64,000 nt of DNA from Siderastrea siderea. Its lineage: Eukaryota > Cnidaria > Anthozoa > Scleractinia > Rhizangiidae. This document shows, in pieces, positions 36,401-47,924 of the stretch. The stretch covers positions 39,799,984-39,863,983 of the forward strand of contig OZ034979.1 in assembly GCA_964030785.1 (NCBI GenBank), given 5' to 3'. The stretch's first letter is position 1; each line of letters begins with the position of its first letter. Both the position numbers and the translations under genes were made by a program. The notes below the pieces were generated by a model. That model did no database searches. It was given only the letters and a program-made list of their open reading frames with translations, and had not been told where the DNA came from.

Positions 36401-37514
36401 ATCAATAACTCACAGTTCTCCCTCAATAGCTCTGGACTTCTTACAGCCCACTAACTTGAACCCAACCCCCCCCCCCTCCCCCACCTGCTCACAACTATAT
36501 TGGACTGTAAATATTTTTATTGTTTTATTGCTTGATCTTGCTCACTTATTTACTATTGACTATCTCAAATTTTTGATATCTCAAACAATTTTTGGTTTCT
36601 CTTGCATCTCTAAGATAGCACCGTGAATTTCCAATCTGAGTTACTGATCAATACTGAATTTTTTTAGCTTTCTCAATGGTTCACTGCACAGAGGTTGTAA
36701 GTTAAGAATCTTAAGGCTGCTGCTTAGGGGATCTTAGGAAACCAATCCACAACAGATCATGTGACTATATATTAAGACCCTAAAGCCCAAAAAATTTTGG
36801 TCATTTCAGCAAACAAAATGTGATTCTTGAAAGTTTGTTGCATGCAGGGCAACAGAGCAGACTGAAGAAACCATTTTGCCTCTTAACCTAAAGGTAATAA
36901 AACAAAGAAGGGAAAACACTCAATTGGGAAGACGATCACTCGCGTTAATATTTCGCGGGTAATTTTCACATCTCGCAGCGTGAGAGTAATATTGGAGAGC
37001 AAATTCGATAACTTAAACAACGCATAATTCTCAAACTAGAGCGGCGCTATCGGGCGCTATATGATTTTATAAAAGCAAATTTATCCCTCTTGATCTTGGT
37101 TTAAAATAAATGGTTTTAGATTTTTGGGTTAGCCTACAAATTCTCAAAATGTAAGACCTACTCAAATATCATGAAAGCACACGTTGCTCGATCCACCTAC
37201 AAAGAAATTGTGCTCAAACTTGACTTACAAAAGATGACCAGATCCAGAAATTTCAAGACTTCTAGATACACACCAATCCTAATTGTTCTTGTTAAATGTA
37301 AGTTGCACTGGGGACAGATAGCACGTTAAAATGACGAGAAGTGAAGCTCACATTCCCGTCAAAGGCCGCCATGTTGATTTCTCGTCCTGGTTAAGAGACT
37401 GCTCGTGATTGGCTAGTATAATGGTCCACCATGCCTTTCGGACCGTGTCCAGCCACCACTGCTCTGCCCCCGTTGGGTTGTCTTGGGACTCCCCTCCCCC
37501 TCCAACAGAGTGTG
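33441..37514. other. No recognised gene
   Basis: AT-rich DNA with short open frames only (for example 33788-34069 on the minus strand and 34077-34349 on the plus strand), none matching a family I know. It holds a small hairpin (35959-36038) and a C run near 36466-36482. It is part of the ~11 kb present here but missing from the second copy of the upstream block. Confidence 0.5.
35959..36038. repeat. Short hairpin
   Basis: Arms of about 36 bp with one bulged base, each containing ACAAGTGTA twice, around a loop of a few bases. Confidence 0.85.
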
Positions 37515-37581
37515 CGGACGGACGGACGTACGGGTGTACGGATGTACGGACGTACGGATGTACGGACGTACGGACGGACGG
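37515..37581. repeat. ACGG/ACGT-rich microsatellite
   Basis: Tandem CGGACGGACGTACGG and GTACGGATGTACGG words. The ORFs across it are low-complexity. Confidence 0.85.
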
Positions 37582-37782
37582 TCACGTGACTATTACGTCA
37601 CAACCAAAATTTCTCGGATTGATAGGTTACCATATTTCCTTAGCAATGGACCTCCGCTGGCAGGCTTTGGCCACAGGCTCCGCTAAAAACCATGCGCTCT
37701 ATAGCGGCTAGTCGCCATAAGGGCCAAATAGGCGAACGCTGAAGTGTCAGAACGAGAGCTTGTATTCGCAAAAATGGCTCGA

Positions 37783-38035
37783 ATTTGACCGCCGACTTCA
37801 TAACATAGCACTGAAGGTGTCCACACGGACTCTATGACAGCACCCGAAAGGAGGAAGTAAATTATTGCTCTCAGCTCTTTTTAGAATAACGGCATTTAAG
37901 CCTACTTTTCATAAAAGCCACAACATCGGTCAAAGGGAAATTCGTCTTGTAATATCAAAATTTGCCAATGATTATTCTAGGTGGGGACAGCAGCCAAATA
38001 GCAAACTCGCCACGGCTTTCCGTCGTAACGGATAA
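37783..38035. repeat. Upstream block A, second part (copy at 49283-49515)
   Basis: Shares CATAGCACTG, GGTGTCC, CTCTTTTTAGAATAACGGCA and CATAAAAGCCACAACATCG with 49290-49445, in order. It continues the block interrupted at about 26620. Confidence 0.75.
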
Positions 38036-38100
38036 CGGTTACTGCGCATACGTTCTGCGCATCTCGGGATATTCGTTTCGTAACGAATTTGCCCACCAAT

Positions 38101-38702
38101 CCCAGGGGGGGTACCCCGAGTTTCAAGTGACGGGGATGATCGAATGGGGGCAAAAATCAATACCCAAAAAAATCCCTAGGGCCTCCAACAAAACCCAAAA
38201 AAATCCCTGGACCAAAAATTTACCCCCAAAGAATCCCATGCCGAAATTCCGAGCCTTAATTTCCAGAAAGGATTAAATGATCTAACACGAAAAAAAACCC
38301 ACTAGAAATTGAATGTTTGTATTTGGTTATAATTCATCATACCAGATGATTTTATCCTTTCCTTATCTGGTAGTCATTCTAACAACACTAGGGACACCCA
38401 AGAACATCTTCTGTATCAAGAACAACATTATGAATGACAACTCTAAGCAAAACAAGACTACCCGGGCAAGAACAAGTTTGGTTGTACTTTATTTGCGGAA
38501 CTACGCGGCCGGGATACATGGGCACTACCATGAATCTTCAGATCATTTTGAATACCCAAAAAAATCCATACTTAAATCAAGCCACCCAAAAAAATACCTG
38601 CCAAATCTTCATACCCAAAAAACTCCCGGAATCGAAAATTTCAAACCCAAAAAAATCCTTCGATCATCCCCGTCACTTGAAGTCCGGAGTACCCCCCCTG
38701 GG
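38101..38702. mobile_element. 602-bp hAT-type MITE, 8-bp target duplication
   Basis: Begins CCCAGGGGGGGTAC and ends GTACCCCCCCTGGG. The terminal inverted repeats also share TTCAAGTGACGGGGATGATC. The perfect 8-bp duplication CCACCAAT sits at 38093-38100 and 38703-38710. The interior repeats CCCAAAAAAATCC. The ORFs in it are byproducts. Confidence 0.9.
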
Positions 38703-38735
38703 CCACCAATACAACAATATTTTTGCGCGGATTAA

Positions 38736-38992
38736 GATTATGTGGAAAAAGTAGATCTTAGCAAGGGCTAACAGAATCCAAAAAGAAAATTGGGGGTAAC
38801 CACGCATTTTTCAGAGATAATTGAGCTTAAAATTGGAAAGAAATTGCCATATATTCTTTGTATTTTAACGCTTTTTTAGAATTATGGTTGCTTAATTATC
38901 TCTGAAAAATGCGCGGTTGCCCACATTTTTCTTTTTGGATTCCAATTACCCTTGATGAGGTCTACTTCTTCCCCATAGTCATAACCTTTGCA
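38736..38992. mobile_element. Palindromic MITE, family P copy 2
   Basis: Same architecture as 27576-27834: AGCAAGGGCT, AGAATCCAAAAAGAAAAT and GAGATAATTGAGC, with the complements on the right. Confidence 0.75.
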
Positions 38993-39040
38993 AAAATACA
39001 TCTGTATTAGGACTGCACCGTCCTTAAACTACTGTAAATC

Positions 39041-39413
39041 AAACCTCTTTTAAGCGGCCACCTCTATTAGCGACCACGGTCATCCTTTCCAAGGACCCAC
39101 AAAGCTGCGTCTATTGTTTTCACCTGTATTAAACGGTCACTTTGTACAAGAAAATAATTCAAAGATATCCGCAATGTAATAAGAAATGACAAACATTTTA
39201 CGAAAGCAAATCGTTTCCCGGAAAGTCAGAATCTACGGAATTTAATGGAGCATACAACAAACGTGGTGCAAGTTCGTTTACAATAACCTAATAATGTAGG
39301 TTTTCTTTTAACTAGTTGCACGAAAATTAAAGTTATTGTTACTGTTTCTAACATAACCGAGTAAGCGGTTTTGATAACTAAATTACTCTGTTCGGCGGTT
39401 CTGTCTGACTAAG
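39041..39413. mobile_element. Left part of a TIR element cut by an inversion
   Basis: Starts TCAAACCTCTTTTAAGCGGC. The matching end, TCAAACCCGTATTAAGCGGT, lies at 42058 in the same orientation. Inverting 39414-42344 would make the two face each other as terminal inverted repeats of an element of about 650 bp. Confidence 0.5.
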
Positions 39414-41478
39414 GCAAAGTTCTGGATGTGTTCAATTTTAAAGACGATCTTAAAAGGTGGGTAATGACAATCTCAAGCTGCGTGATAAGTGACGGCTTCG
39501 CCTCTCCCTTCTTCAACCTAAACCGCGGAGTAAGGCAAGGTTGCCCATTATCAGGCCTCCTGTTCGTGCTTGGAATAGAACTGTTGAATCTTGCCATCCA
39601 AACGAATCCAAACATCAAAGGAATCAGCGTCGGTAATACGCAAATCAAAATCACGTTATATGCCGACGACACTACTCTTTTTCTAAAAGATAGAGACTCA
39701 GTTCAAGCGCTCAGTCTTGAAACTTTAGAAAGTTTCAAAAAGTGCTCTGGCTTAGAGGTGAATAAAGCGAACACAGAAGCTATGTGGCTTGGCTTGTGGG
39801 CAGAAAGAAAGAACAAACCGTTCGGCTTCCGTTGGCCGAAAGACTCAGTATACTCTCTGGGTATCCACTTCACGAAAGAGAAACGTATAAGTGATGCGTT
39901 GAATTTCGAAAAGAAGTTAGAAGATTTACAAAAAATCCTAAATTCTTGGAAAAGAAGGAAACTAACGCTTCTTGGGAGAATTAACATTGCTAAGTCGTTG
40001 GGACTTTCCAAACTAGTTTACAACGCCTCGGTACTATCATTACCAGAGGAATTTACCAAAAAAGTAGACAAAATTGTCTCCGATTTTGTCTGGGAAGGTA
40101 AGCCCCCAAAATTAAAAAAACCACGCTGATCGGCCATAAAGACAAAGGTGGGCTTAAGATGGTGGAGTTCGATTCCATGAACAAAGCTTTAAAGGCCTCG
40201 TGGGTGCATAGGTTTAAAAACGACATAAGCTCACCGTGGAAAATCATTCCAGATTACATGGCACATCACCTTGGTGGCTTCAAATTCCTTCTGTCATGCA
40301 CATACAAAAGTAAAGAATTAACACTAGACAATATTCCCCTTTTCTACCTCGAAGTACTAAAACACTGGGAACTGAACAACAAAGTCATTTCTAACTGTGA
40401 TGAAGATAAAGTAGACATAAGCGAAATCATAATATGGAACAATACAGATGTGAAAATCGATGGAAAACCGATCTTCTATCGCTCTTGGTACCAGTGTGGT
40501 GTTGAAAAAGTAGAGCACTTTTTAGACGACAGTGGTAATAACTTTCGTACATACGAAGACTTTATTGATCGATACACAATCAAAACTAACTTTACAACAT
40601 ACTATGGCCTTTTACGCGCAGTTAGAAGCAAATGGAAACTTTCGCTACTTGCCACGCAAAAACAAACTCCACGGCGAAACTGGTTCACTAGTGAAGAGAA
40701 CTTTTCTAACACTGCCTTGCATAAGATCATCTTCAACTATAAATTCGAAACACCAAGTAATGAAACACGAATTATCAGTTATGGAATAGATCCGTCTGAA
40801 TTATGAAGCATCTATAAATGGCCTTTTACTGTCACTAAGAACGTAAAACTGGCAATGTTTCAATTAAAGATAAATCATAAAATCATCTACACTAAAGATA
40901 AGCTCAAACAAGCCAATTTGACATCAGATGATTTGTGTTATCTCTGCAAAAAATAAAGACTGATACACTCGAACACATGCTGCTAAGATGCTCCCACGCA
41001 GTTAAATTCTGGAAAGGGTTTTACTCCTGGTGGTCACAAATCACCAAGGAAAACATAACTCTACCTGATAGAACCCTTCTTTATGGACCTGTTCAACCTG
41101 GTAAACACCAACTGGTGCTACGTTCAGCACTGCTGATAGCTAAGTACTTCATCTATAAATGCAGTCTAACAGAAGAGCTTTTACTTTTTGAGTTGTTTAA
41201 ACTACAGTTCTATGATCATGGCATTACTGAAAGATATCTAGCGATCAAAAACAGATCTAGCAGTACTTTTAACGAGAAATGGCAACCGTTCATAGTTAGT
41301 AACTTCATACCTCCCCTTTAGTAACCAAATTAGAAACGCCCTCTGTATTCGCCTTTTTTTATGTTAGTGTAAATATTGATGTAACAGTTAAATAATCTTT
41401 TTCTTTGTATTCATATATTTATTTATAAATTTTCTTTCGCTGTATTGTACTTCAGTTTATATTTAATAAAGATAAGAA
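39414..41478 (+). pseudogene. 3' half of an L1/Tx1-like LINE (RT C-part, C-terminal domain)
   Basis: Starts mid-domain at KVLDVFNF. The RT motifs GVRQGCPLSGLLF (near 39525) and YADDTTLFL (near 39660) are intact, followed by thumb sequence and a C-terminal region with DTLEHMLLRCSHAVKFW. At least three lesions break the frame: a slip in an A run near 40117 (KLKK to out-of-frame PR stop), a TGA at 40804-40806, and a slip in an A run near 40950. The 3' UTR ends ATTTAATAAAGATAAG at about 41478, followed by minisatellite. The 5' half is on the other strand at 42345-43935. Non-functional. Confidence 0.85.
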
Positions 41479-41484
41479 AAACTT

Positions 41485-41522
41485 ACTTGCAACTTAGCTG
41501 CGACTAAGCTGCTACTTACAGT
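41485..41522. repeat. Minisatellite next to the LINE 3' end
   Basis: ACTTACTTGCAACTTAGCTG and variants. The same repeats, on the other strand, lie at 43925-44012 and 44565-44646. Confidence 0.75.
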
Positions 41523-42057
41523 TATAGCCAGGCCACGTGAGTCCGCAGGTCAGATTGCATTATTCAGAAGACTGTGTCTCGGATACCTGGCCGGCAACCA
41601 GCTACGGATGTTTCAGAACTAAACACCTGGCAGTCAGAAATTTTCGAATGATTTCGACGGAAAGGCTTATTCTAACGTTCTAAAAGTACTTGATCTTTGT
41701 TTAGAATAGCCAGGCGATTCAGAAAAGTAGTTTGGTTTAATTTTGTACTGAGTTAACGATGTTTTCCGAGCTTGTGCATAAGGGAAAGTCGCGATGCTTA
41801 CGATACTTAAGAAGTTTTGGGGCTATACCCGCCAGTCAGAAACATACAGAATTTGGACAGAATTTCTCATTCAAACGTCGTGGGAGTATTCAACGTTAGT
41901 TTACGATTACCAAACGATTCAAAGACCAATTTGGTTTTGTAGTTGGTGATTTTTTTTTTTAAATGACACTGCAACTATCATCTACTATCACCAATTCCTT
42001 TAATTAGACGGTGCTCTATCTTTAGCTAAGTGATACCCTGAGTGCTTATGTTTTACA
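41523..42057. other. No recognised feature
   Basis: Short stretch of AT-rich DNA between the minisatellite and the TTAAGCGG-type terminus at 42058. No ORF or repeat recognised. Confidence 0.5.
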
Positions 42058-42344
42058 GTCAAACCCGTATTAAGCGGTCACCCAAGGGGAATGGCTAGTG
42101 ACTGCTTAATATAGGTTCCAGAAAACTCCACGTAATACAAATTAAAAACAGCATTTTGGTTCTTAATATTTGATCACATAACGTACTGCTCATCATAAGA
42201 AGTACTCACATGACTATATTAGAAACAGCAACAGTAACGATCGATATGGAAAGGGGGAACCAAAAAATCTAAAAAAACACCGTCTTGTTCGTGTGTACGG
42301 TATACATGTGGTCTTTTTACTATCCGGTGTTTGGCTAACTCGAG
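42058..42344. mobile_element. Displaced right end of the TIR element
   Basis: TCAAACCCGTATTAAGCGGT, matching the terminus near 39047; see that entry. It abuts the LINE breakpoint at about 42345. Confidence 0.5.
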
Positions 42345-43935
42345 TAGGTAATCCCATTCGAGTGAGTCGAAAGCTTTTTTAAAGTCGACAAACACGGCGA
42401 TACCCGGTAACTGTTTATATTTTGTGTACTCAATGACATCGGAGATAAGTCGAACATTTTCACCAATGTGTCTCTTTTTTACATAGCCAGTCTGGTTTGC
42501 ACAGATGATGTCTGGGAGTACTTCCCCTAATCTTTTGGCTATCACTTTTGTTGCAATCTTATAGTCGGTGTTCAAAAGGGTAATTGGGCGTAAATTGTTG
42601 AGTATGTTAGTGGGTTTATATTTTATTGGCAGGAGTGTTATGATGCCCCGTTTTTGACAGATAGACAGTTCACCTTTGTCAAAGGCATAGTTGATACTAC
42701 ATCGTCACCAATTTCTTCCCAGAAGGCTTTGTAGAACTCAGCAGTAAAACCGTCTGAGCCTGGCGATTTTCCGTTCTGCATTTCCTTTAAAACCTTCTGG
42801 CATTTTTTCAGATATTCGATCTTCGCATAAGTCTGCGCTCTCATCACTTAGTGGTTTGATTACTTCGTTTTTGAAAAAGGCTTCGCTATCTTTTGTTTCT
42901 GTATTATTATTACTTGACTTATAGAGAGACTTGAAAAAATTTTCTTCTTCTTTACTGCAGAATGGTGTCTTGGTTCTCTGTGACTGTACCATCTTCTAGG
43001 TATAATTCTACAATCCTTTTCTTTTCCGCTTTTCGTTTTTCCAAATTAAGAAAGTATCTCGTATTTTTTCCACCGTTCTCAGTCCACCTTGCCTTGCTTC
43101 GCATCATCGCACCTTTCACTTTTTGTTCTGTTATTCGTTTCAGTCGCGACTGCACGGTTTGTATCTTTATTCTGAGAGCAGGATTATTTTTACAATGCTC
43201 CGACTGTGCCAGCAAATTATTTAATTGTTCTTGTAGCATTTTTTTGTGTCTTTTCTTTCTCTGGCTTTTTTTTTTGGTATATGCGATTGTGAAACTTCGC
43301 ATTTCCATTTTCAAAAGGTCCCACTTCAGACCTTTGTCTTCTAGATAATCATATTTGTTTCTGTATGCTTTAATGTTTTCTTTAAGCTCGTTGATATACG
43401 CTTCATTCTCAAGTAACGAGCAGTTGAATTTCCAGAATCCAGGGCCAGGTTTCTTATTGAGGGCTTCTGATTGAATAAATAGCTTGACCGCACAGTGATC
43501 CGATCCTGGTGCGTGAATAATGTCGCAATTCCGAGTGAGTTTAGTAAGAGTTGGAGTTGTTAGAAAGTAATCTAGTCTGCACTGTACTTTATAAGCTATA
43601 TCTCTCCAGGTAAACTCTTTCTTACTGATATCTTTTTCGCGCCATATGTCGTGCAGCGAATATATGGATAAAAGGTTTGAGATCTTGTCAATGACTGTTT
43701 TTTTTTTATTTTCTACTGGTCTGCCTCCTATTTTGTCGAAGGCAGTCAAGGGGCAGTTAAAGTCGCCTCCGATTAAAATATTTTCATCCGCGTAACTTGA
43801 AAGCTTGTTGTTGATCTTTTCAAAGCTAGAACTGTACTTGTTGTGCAATTTCGTTTGGAGCGTAAACATTAACCAAGATAAGGTTTGAACCGTTAATTTT
43901 GGTGTCAAAACTAACTAATCTTCCACAGTTGCAAG
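42345..43935 (-). pseudogene. 5' half of the same LINE (endonuclease and RT N-part)
   Basis: On the minus strand the apurinic-type endonuclease retains VNVYAPNE, GGDFNCPL and SDHCAV, followed by a basic linker (43908 down to 42952). The RT N-part is in three frames: KTPFCSKEEENFF, NGKSPGSDGFTAEFYKAFW, then NTDYKIATKVIAKRL, NQTGYVKKRHIGEN and VDFKKAFDSLEWDYL. Frameshifts lie near 42840-42900 and 42620-42660. Similarity stops at about 42345 just after motif A, exactly where the plus-strand half (39414) resumes. The element is 5'-truncated inside the endonuclease, near CGRLVSF. Confidence 0.85.
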
Positions 43936-44012
43936 TAAGTTGCAAGCAAGTCCCAAGTAATTCGCAGCTTATACGCAAGTATAAAAGTCGCAGCTAAGTC
44001 GCAAGTAAGTCT
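43925..44012. repeat. Minisatellite at the LINE 5' end
   Basis: Repeats of GCAAGTAAGT and TCGCAGCTAAG-like words, about 10-20 bp units. Confidence 0.8.
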
Positions 44013-44016
44013 CTTT

Positions 44017-44646
44017 TCTTTAAGCTCTTTGATATACGCTTCATTCTCAAGTAACGAGCAGTTGAATTTCCAGAATCCTGTGCCAGGTTTCTTATTGAGG
44101 GCTTCTGATTAAATAAATAGCTTGACTGCACAGTGATTCGATCCTGGTGCGTGAATAATGTCGCAATTCCGAGTGAGTTTAGTAAGATTTGGAGTTGTTA
44201 GAAAGTAATCTAGTCTGCACTGTACTTTATAAGCTTTATCTCTCCTGGTAAACTCTTTCTTACTGATATTTTTTTCGCGCCATATGTCGTGCAGCGAATA
44301 TATGGATAAAAGGTTTGAGATCTTGTCAATGACTGTTTTTTTTTATTTTCTACTGGTCTGCCTCCTATTTTGTCGAAGGCAGTCAAGGGGCAGTTAAAGT
44401 CGCCTCCGATTAAAATATTTTCATCCGCGTAACTTGAAAGCTTGTTGTTGATCTTTTCAAAGCTAGAACTGTACTTGTTGTGCAATTTCGTTTGGAGCGT
44501 AAACATTAACCAAGATAAGGTTTGAACCGTTAATTTTGGTGTCAAAAATAACTAATCTTCCACAGTTGCATGTAAGTTGCAAGCAAGTCGCAAGTAAGTC
44601 GCAGCTTATACGCAAGTAAGTCGCAGCTTAGTCGCAAGTAAGTCTC
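44017..44646 (-). repeat. Tandem duplication of LINE endonuclease plus minisatellite
   Basis: About 630 bp nearly identical to 43378-44012, covering the endonuclease N-part (GGDFNCPL at about 44395) and the flanking minisatellite (44565-44646). A few substitutions and one shorter T run separate the copies; the reading frame is lost near 44340. Confidence 0.9.
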
Positions 44647-44770
44647 TGAAAAATGTGGGGTTACCCACATTTTTCTTTTTAGATTCCAATAACCCTTGCT
44701 AAGATCTCCTTTTCCCCCATAGTCATAACCTTTGCAAAAATACCTCTGCATTAGGACGCTCTGTCCTTAA
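44646..44770. mobile_element. Palindromic MITE, family P copy 3 (partial)
   Basis: Only the right half, with CCCACATTTTTCTTTTTAGA, AACCCTTGCTAAGATCT and CCCATAGTCATAACC. The flank shares GCAAAAATACCTCTGCATTA with copy 2. Confidence 0.7.
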
Positions 44771-45576
44771 GCGATCTTTCTTGATAGGAGCTGAAAAGCA
44801 ATAACAAGTTATTTATCTTCCGGATTTTTCCGGTCGGAAATCAGTTCGGTAAGTAAATCAGGCGGGGCATTCATGTCAAATCAAATACTGAAAGTCAAAT
44901 TGAGATTATGGAGCCGGATGGCTCCTACTTATCAAAGTTGTCTGCCACTGAACCAAGTATGTCAAACTCAAAGTCATGTTAGCTATTTTGAGATAATTAT
45001 CCTCTTGCAGCCATTCCGGTACAGTATAGCGTGCTACCACAAGATGTTTCACAGAAAAGTTGTACGTCGAAGTTCCAGGCCTGAAGACGCAAAATTTATT
45101 AATTTCCCTTGGGGTAGAAATCTGTCATAATAACATTGACCAACCCCTAATGGCATGTTTTTGTTGCTGTTTGCACAAAGCTCAAGACATTAATTCATGA
45201 CCTGTGAGTGCTTGCTTAACCCCATCTGAAACTTAAATTGTTAAGATATAGGAGGGTCGGCTGAGAAAAAAGGTTTTTTTTTTAATCTGGAAGCTGACAA
45301 ATCTGAATAACTCAAGAGATATTCATGCCAACCGAGATCATAAAACCTCTGATCTGTCCGAATTTGTTAACCTATAGCTGTGAAATGAGTAAAAGTTTTA
45401 GTAACAACATCTTTGTGAGACATCTGAATGATAACAAGCAATCCTAAGGGAAGTTCTGTCTTTGTTTACTCTAAAGGCTGTAAAAGTGCGAGCTCGTATA
45501 AGCTAAACGAAACAACACAAGTTGCAATTCACGTAGCTAGTCTCATTCAGGGATACCGATTAACCTAAAATCAGCG
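44771..45576. other. No recognised gene
   Basis: One open frame of 85 codons (44873-45130) without family resemblance. No repeat recognised. Confidence 0.5.
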
Positions 45577-45812
45577 CTCTCTTCTAGATCTACCCTTGTG
45601 ATTAAGAGCCCACAGACCCCATTGCAAGGAAACTGTACCCTTATATCTCATAATGCCATGAGACAGACAATAATTAAGGTACGTTGTCAATCGAACAATC
45701 GCTGCAATCAAGTCCATAGTAGCAGTATAAACGAATCAGTCTCGGTGTCCCAACTCGAGGCGAGAAGACCTACTCCTGCTACAGGCACTTGGCTTGTTTA
45801 TACCAACATGAA
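45577..45812 (+). repeat. First-exon segment copy A (truncated)
   Basis: Matches 50010-50236: CTAGATCTACCC, GATTAAGAGCCCA, GTTGTCAATC, AACAATCGCTGCAAT, AACTCGAGGCGAGAAG and GCTTGTTTAT. Ends before the signal-peptide exon. Confidence 0.8.
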
Positions 45813-45863
45813 ACGTGCCTGCTAGAGTAATTGCAATTTTCAACGCTTATTTCTTGAAAAAAC

Positions 45864-46298
45864 GTTGTCATTTAACAGAGAGCTCTGTTCTAGATCTACC
45901 CTGGTGATTAAGAGCCCAGCGACTACATTAAAAGGCCAACTGTACTCTGACTCATATCTCATAATGTGATGAGACAGACAGACCATAACTAAGGTGCGTT
46001 GTCAATCAAACAATCGCTGCAATTAAGTCCCTGACAGCAGTGTAAACGAATCAGTTTCGGCGTTGCAGCTCGAGGCGAGAAGACCTACTCCTGCTACAGA
46101 CACTTGGCTTGTTTTTACCAACATAAAACCTTAAAACAACGTTGAATTTTACCAAAGTTCCAAAATGAAAACCTCCTGGTAGTGCTATACTAGCGCTTCT
46201 TGTTTCGTTCACTAGTTGCTCATATTTCCTGCTTGTGGCTTCCGAAGCGGTCACCTTGAAACAACAACTGCAAGGTTAGTAAACTTCCGTTGATCTTG
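45864..46298 (+). pseudogene. First-exon segment copy B, broken signal-peptide exon
   Basis: Close to 49990-50414 over its whole length. The exon counterpart runs 46165-46274 and ends in the same AACTGCAAG|GTTAGT donor. A 4-bp insertion (TGGT) after ATGAAAACCTCC creates an immediate TAG, so no signal peptide can be made. Confidence 0.8.
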
Positions 46299-47149
46299 TT
46301 ACACTCCAGGCGGTGAGGTGTAAAACTTAACGCGTGTAGTGAAAAAGAAACCTCAATTAATTTATTTTACGATTTCAATTGAACACCCCTAAAGCAATGC
46401 CAGCAAAGCATGCTAGTTCCCGTTTTTTGTTTTTCGAGTTATAAGAACTGCTCTTAATTCAGTCAAAAATGTTCTTTCTCTTATGTTCTATTGGTTGTAT
46501 TTTGAGAGTTCTTCATTCAGCTGCGAGTGATGTATGTTGCAGTTTGGCTATAGAGAGGGTTTGGTTTCAGAGAGGGTGTTTTGAAATAATTTTTGAAGTG
46601 GTGAAACTTGAATCCTTTGAGAGAACTTTACAACGGAATGCGTATTAACTATTTATGAGTGACAAACATTGGTGTTTTGCTCGATATGAAACCAATTATA
46701 ACTCCGGGGTAAAAGTTACTTCGCGTAGTAAGAGATCACTGCTTCCTAAGATAAAACGTCTTTGACCCGAAAGACGTTACGAAGGAGTGAAAGCACACTT
46801 GAACGGTGATCTTGACGTTTCGTTCTCTTCTCGCCAACAATGGTGCCCCTTTATTCAAGTACACAGGACGGTAGGAGAAAGAAAATCTTGACAAACAAAT
46901 GTTGTCACTTGAAAAGTTTACATTTCTGTTATTTCTGTGAGACCTTTAAGCACGGACAAGGAAAGCTACATTGACAGTTTGTGCCCTGGGAAAAACTAGC
47001 AAACAGAAAAATATAAGTAATTGAATAAGACAGTTCCTAACAGCACATCAACAAAACAGAACAGCTTGGAAACTAAAAGGAACACTTAAATTGTCTGTTA
47101 TTAGTTATAAGTATCGATGATAAGTATTGGTTATTTGTAGGCAATTTAA
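46299..47149. other. No recognised gene
   Basis: AT-rich intergenic DNA, short frames only. Confidence 0.5.
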
Positions 47150-47320
47150 CACTTTGATGTCTGTTTTTTTATGCGTCTGTCCTCTTATTGATGATAAATT
47201 TCGTCATAACATTGTCAAAGTACAGTGTTGCGGATTCACGAGCCGCAGACTTTGACAATGTTATGACTCAATTTATCATCAGTAAGAAGACAGACGCATA
47301 AAAAAACCAACGTTTAAGTG
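47150..47320. mobile_element. 171-bp foldback MITE, TTAA target site
   Basis: Ends CACTT...AAGTG between TTAA at 47146-47149 and 47321-47324. Arms share TTTTTTTATGCGTCTGTC and TCATAACATTGTCAAAGT. A degenerate relative (GTCTGTACTCTTATTGA) lies near 47804. Confidence 0.75.
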
Positions 47321-47924
47321 TTAATCTTACAATAAAAACAAAGCCAGAACTGATTTTCAAGCGAAGGGAAGAAATGCAAGAGTCGATCAATGCAAGGCAC
47401 GATTGCCACAGTACCTAAAGTTCATCGCTGCATATCAATTCGGAGAATCACAGGCTCGTAAATTAAAACTGGTCAGAAAGAGTGGGCCAGAAATACAAGG
47501 AAAAATTCGAATTGCTAAACAAACCTTAATTCAAATGAAAACTGTTCACAAAATGATCCGCTGAAACAAGGCTCAGCTTAATTTCATCGACAGCACAAAT
47601 TCCCGCTCACCGCCGATTTTCAGGTCTGAATCCTCAACAAACATCGTCATCTTTTCGCTCTAAGGTTGCGATGGCTTCTTCAGTTTCACCCCATATTTTT
47701 ACATGATTTTCTCATTGAAGAATACTAGATTTGTGGTGCAATTCTCGCTACGCCGATAATGCAGCGCTAAAAAGTTTGACAAAACTTTTGCTTTTGTATC
47801 ATCCGTCTGTACTCTTATTGACAATAAAAATTAGCCAGAAGCGCGCGAGAATTCGCTCAGTTATTGAAAAAAAAAACAAACAAAAAAAGGAAACCAAACT
47901 GACTTACGTAGCTATTGTAGAGGT

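Noticed and set aside
37409..37711. 100-codon ORF over the ACGG microsatellite
   Set aside because: Tandem repeat translation.
38313..38735. 140-codon ORF
   Set aside because: Entirely inside and at the edge of the hAT MITE with its CCCAAAAAAATCC repeats.
42962..43348. 128-codon plus-strand ORF
   Set aside because: Shadow of the LINE endonuclease/linker on the minus strand.
39414..43935. Classic twin-priming 5' inversion of a LINE
   Set aside because: In twin priming the inverted 5' part lies upstream of the 3' part and the 3' end is at the outer edge. Here the 3' end is internal, so a later inversion fits better.
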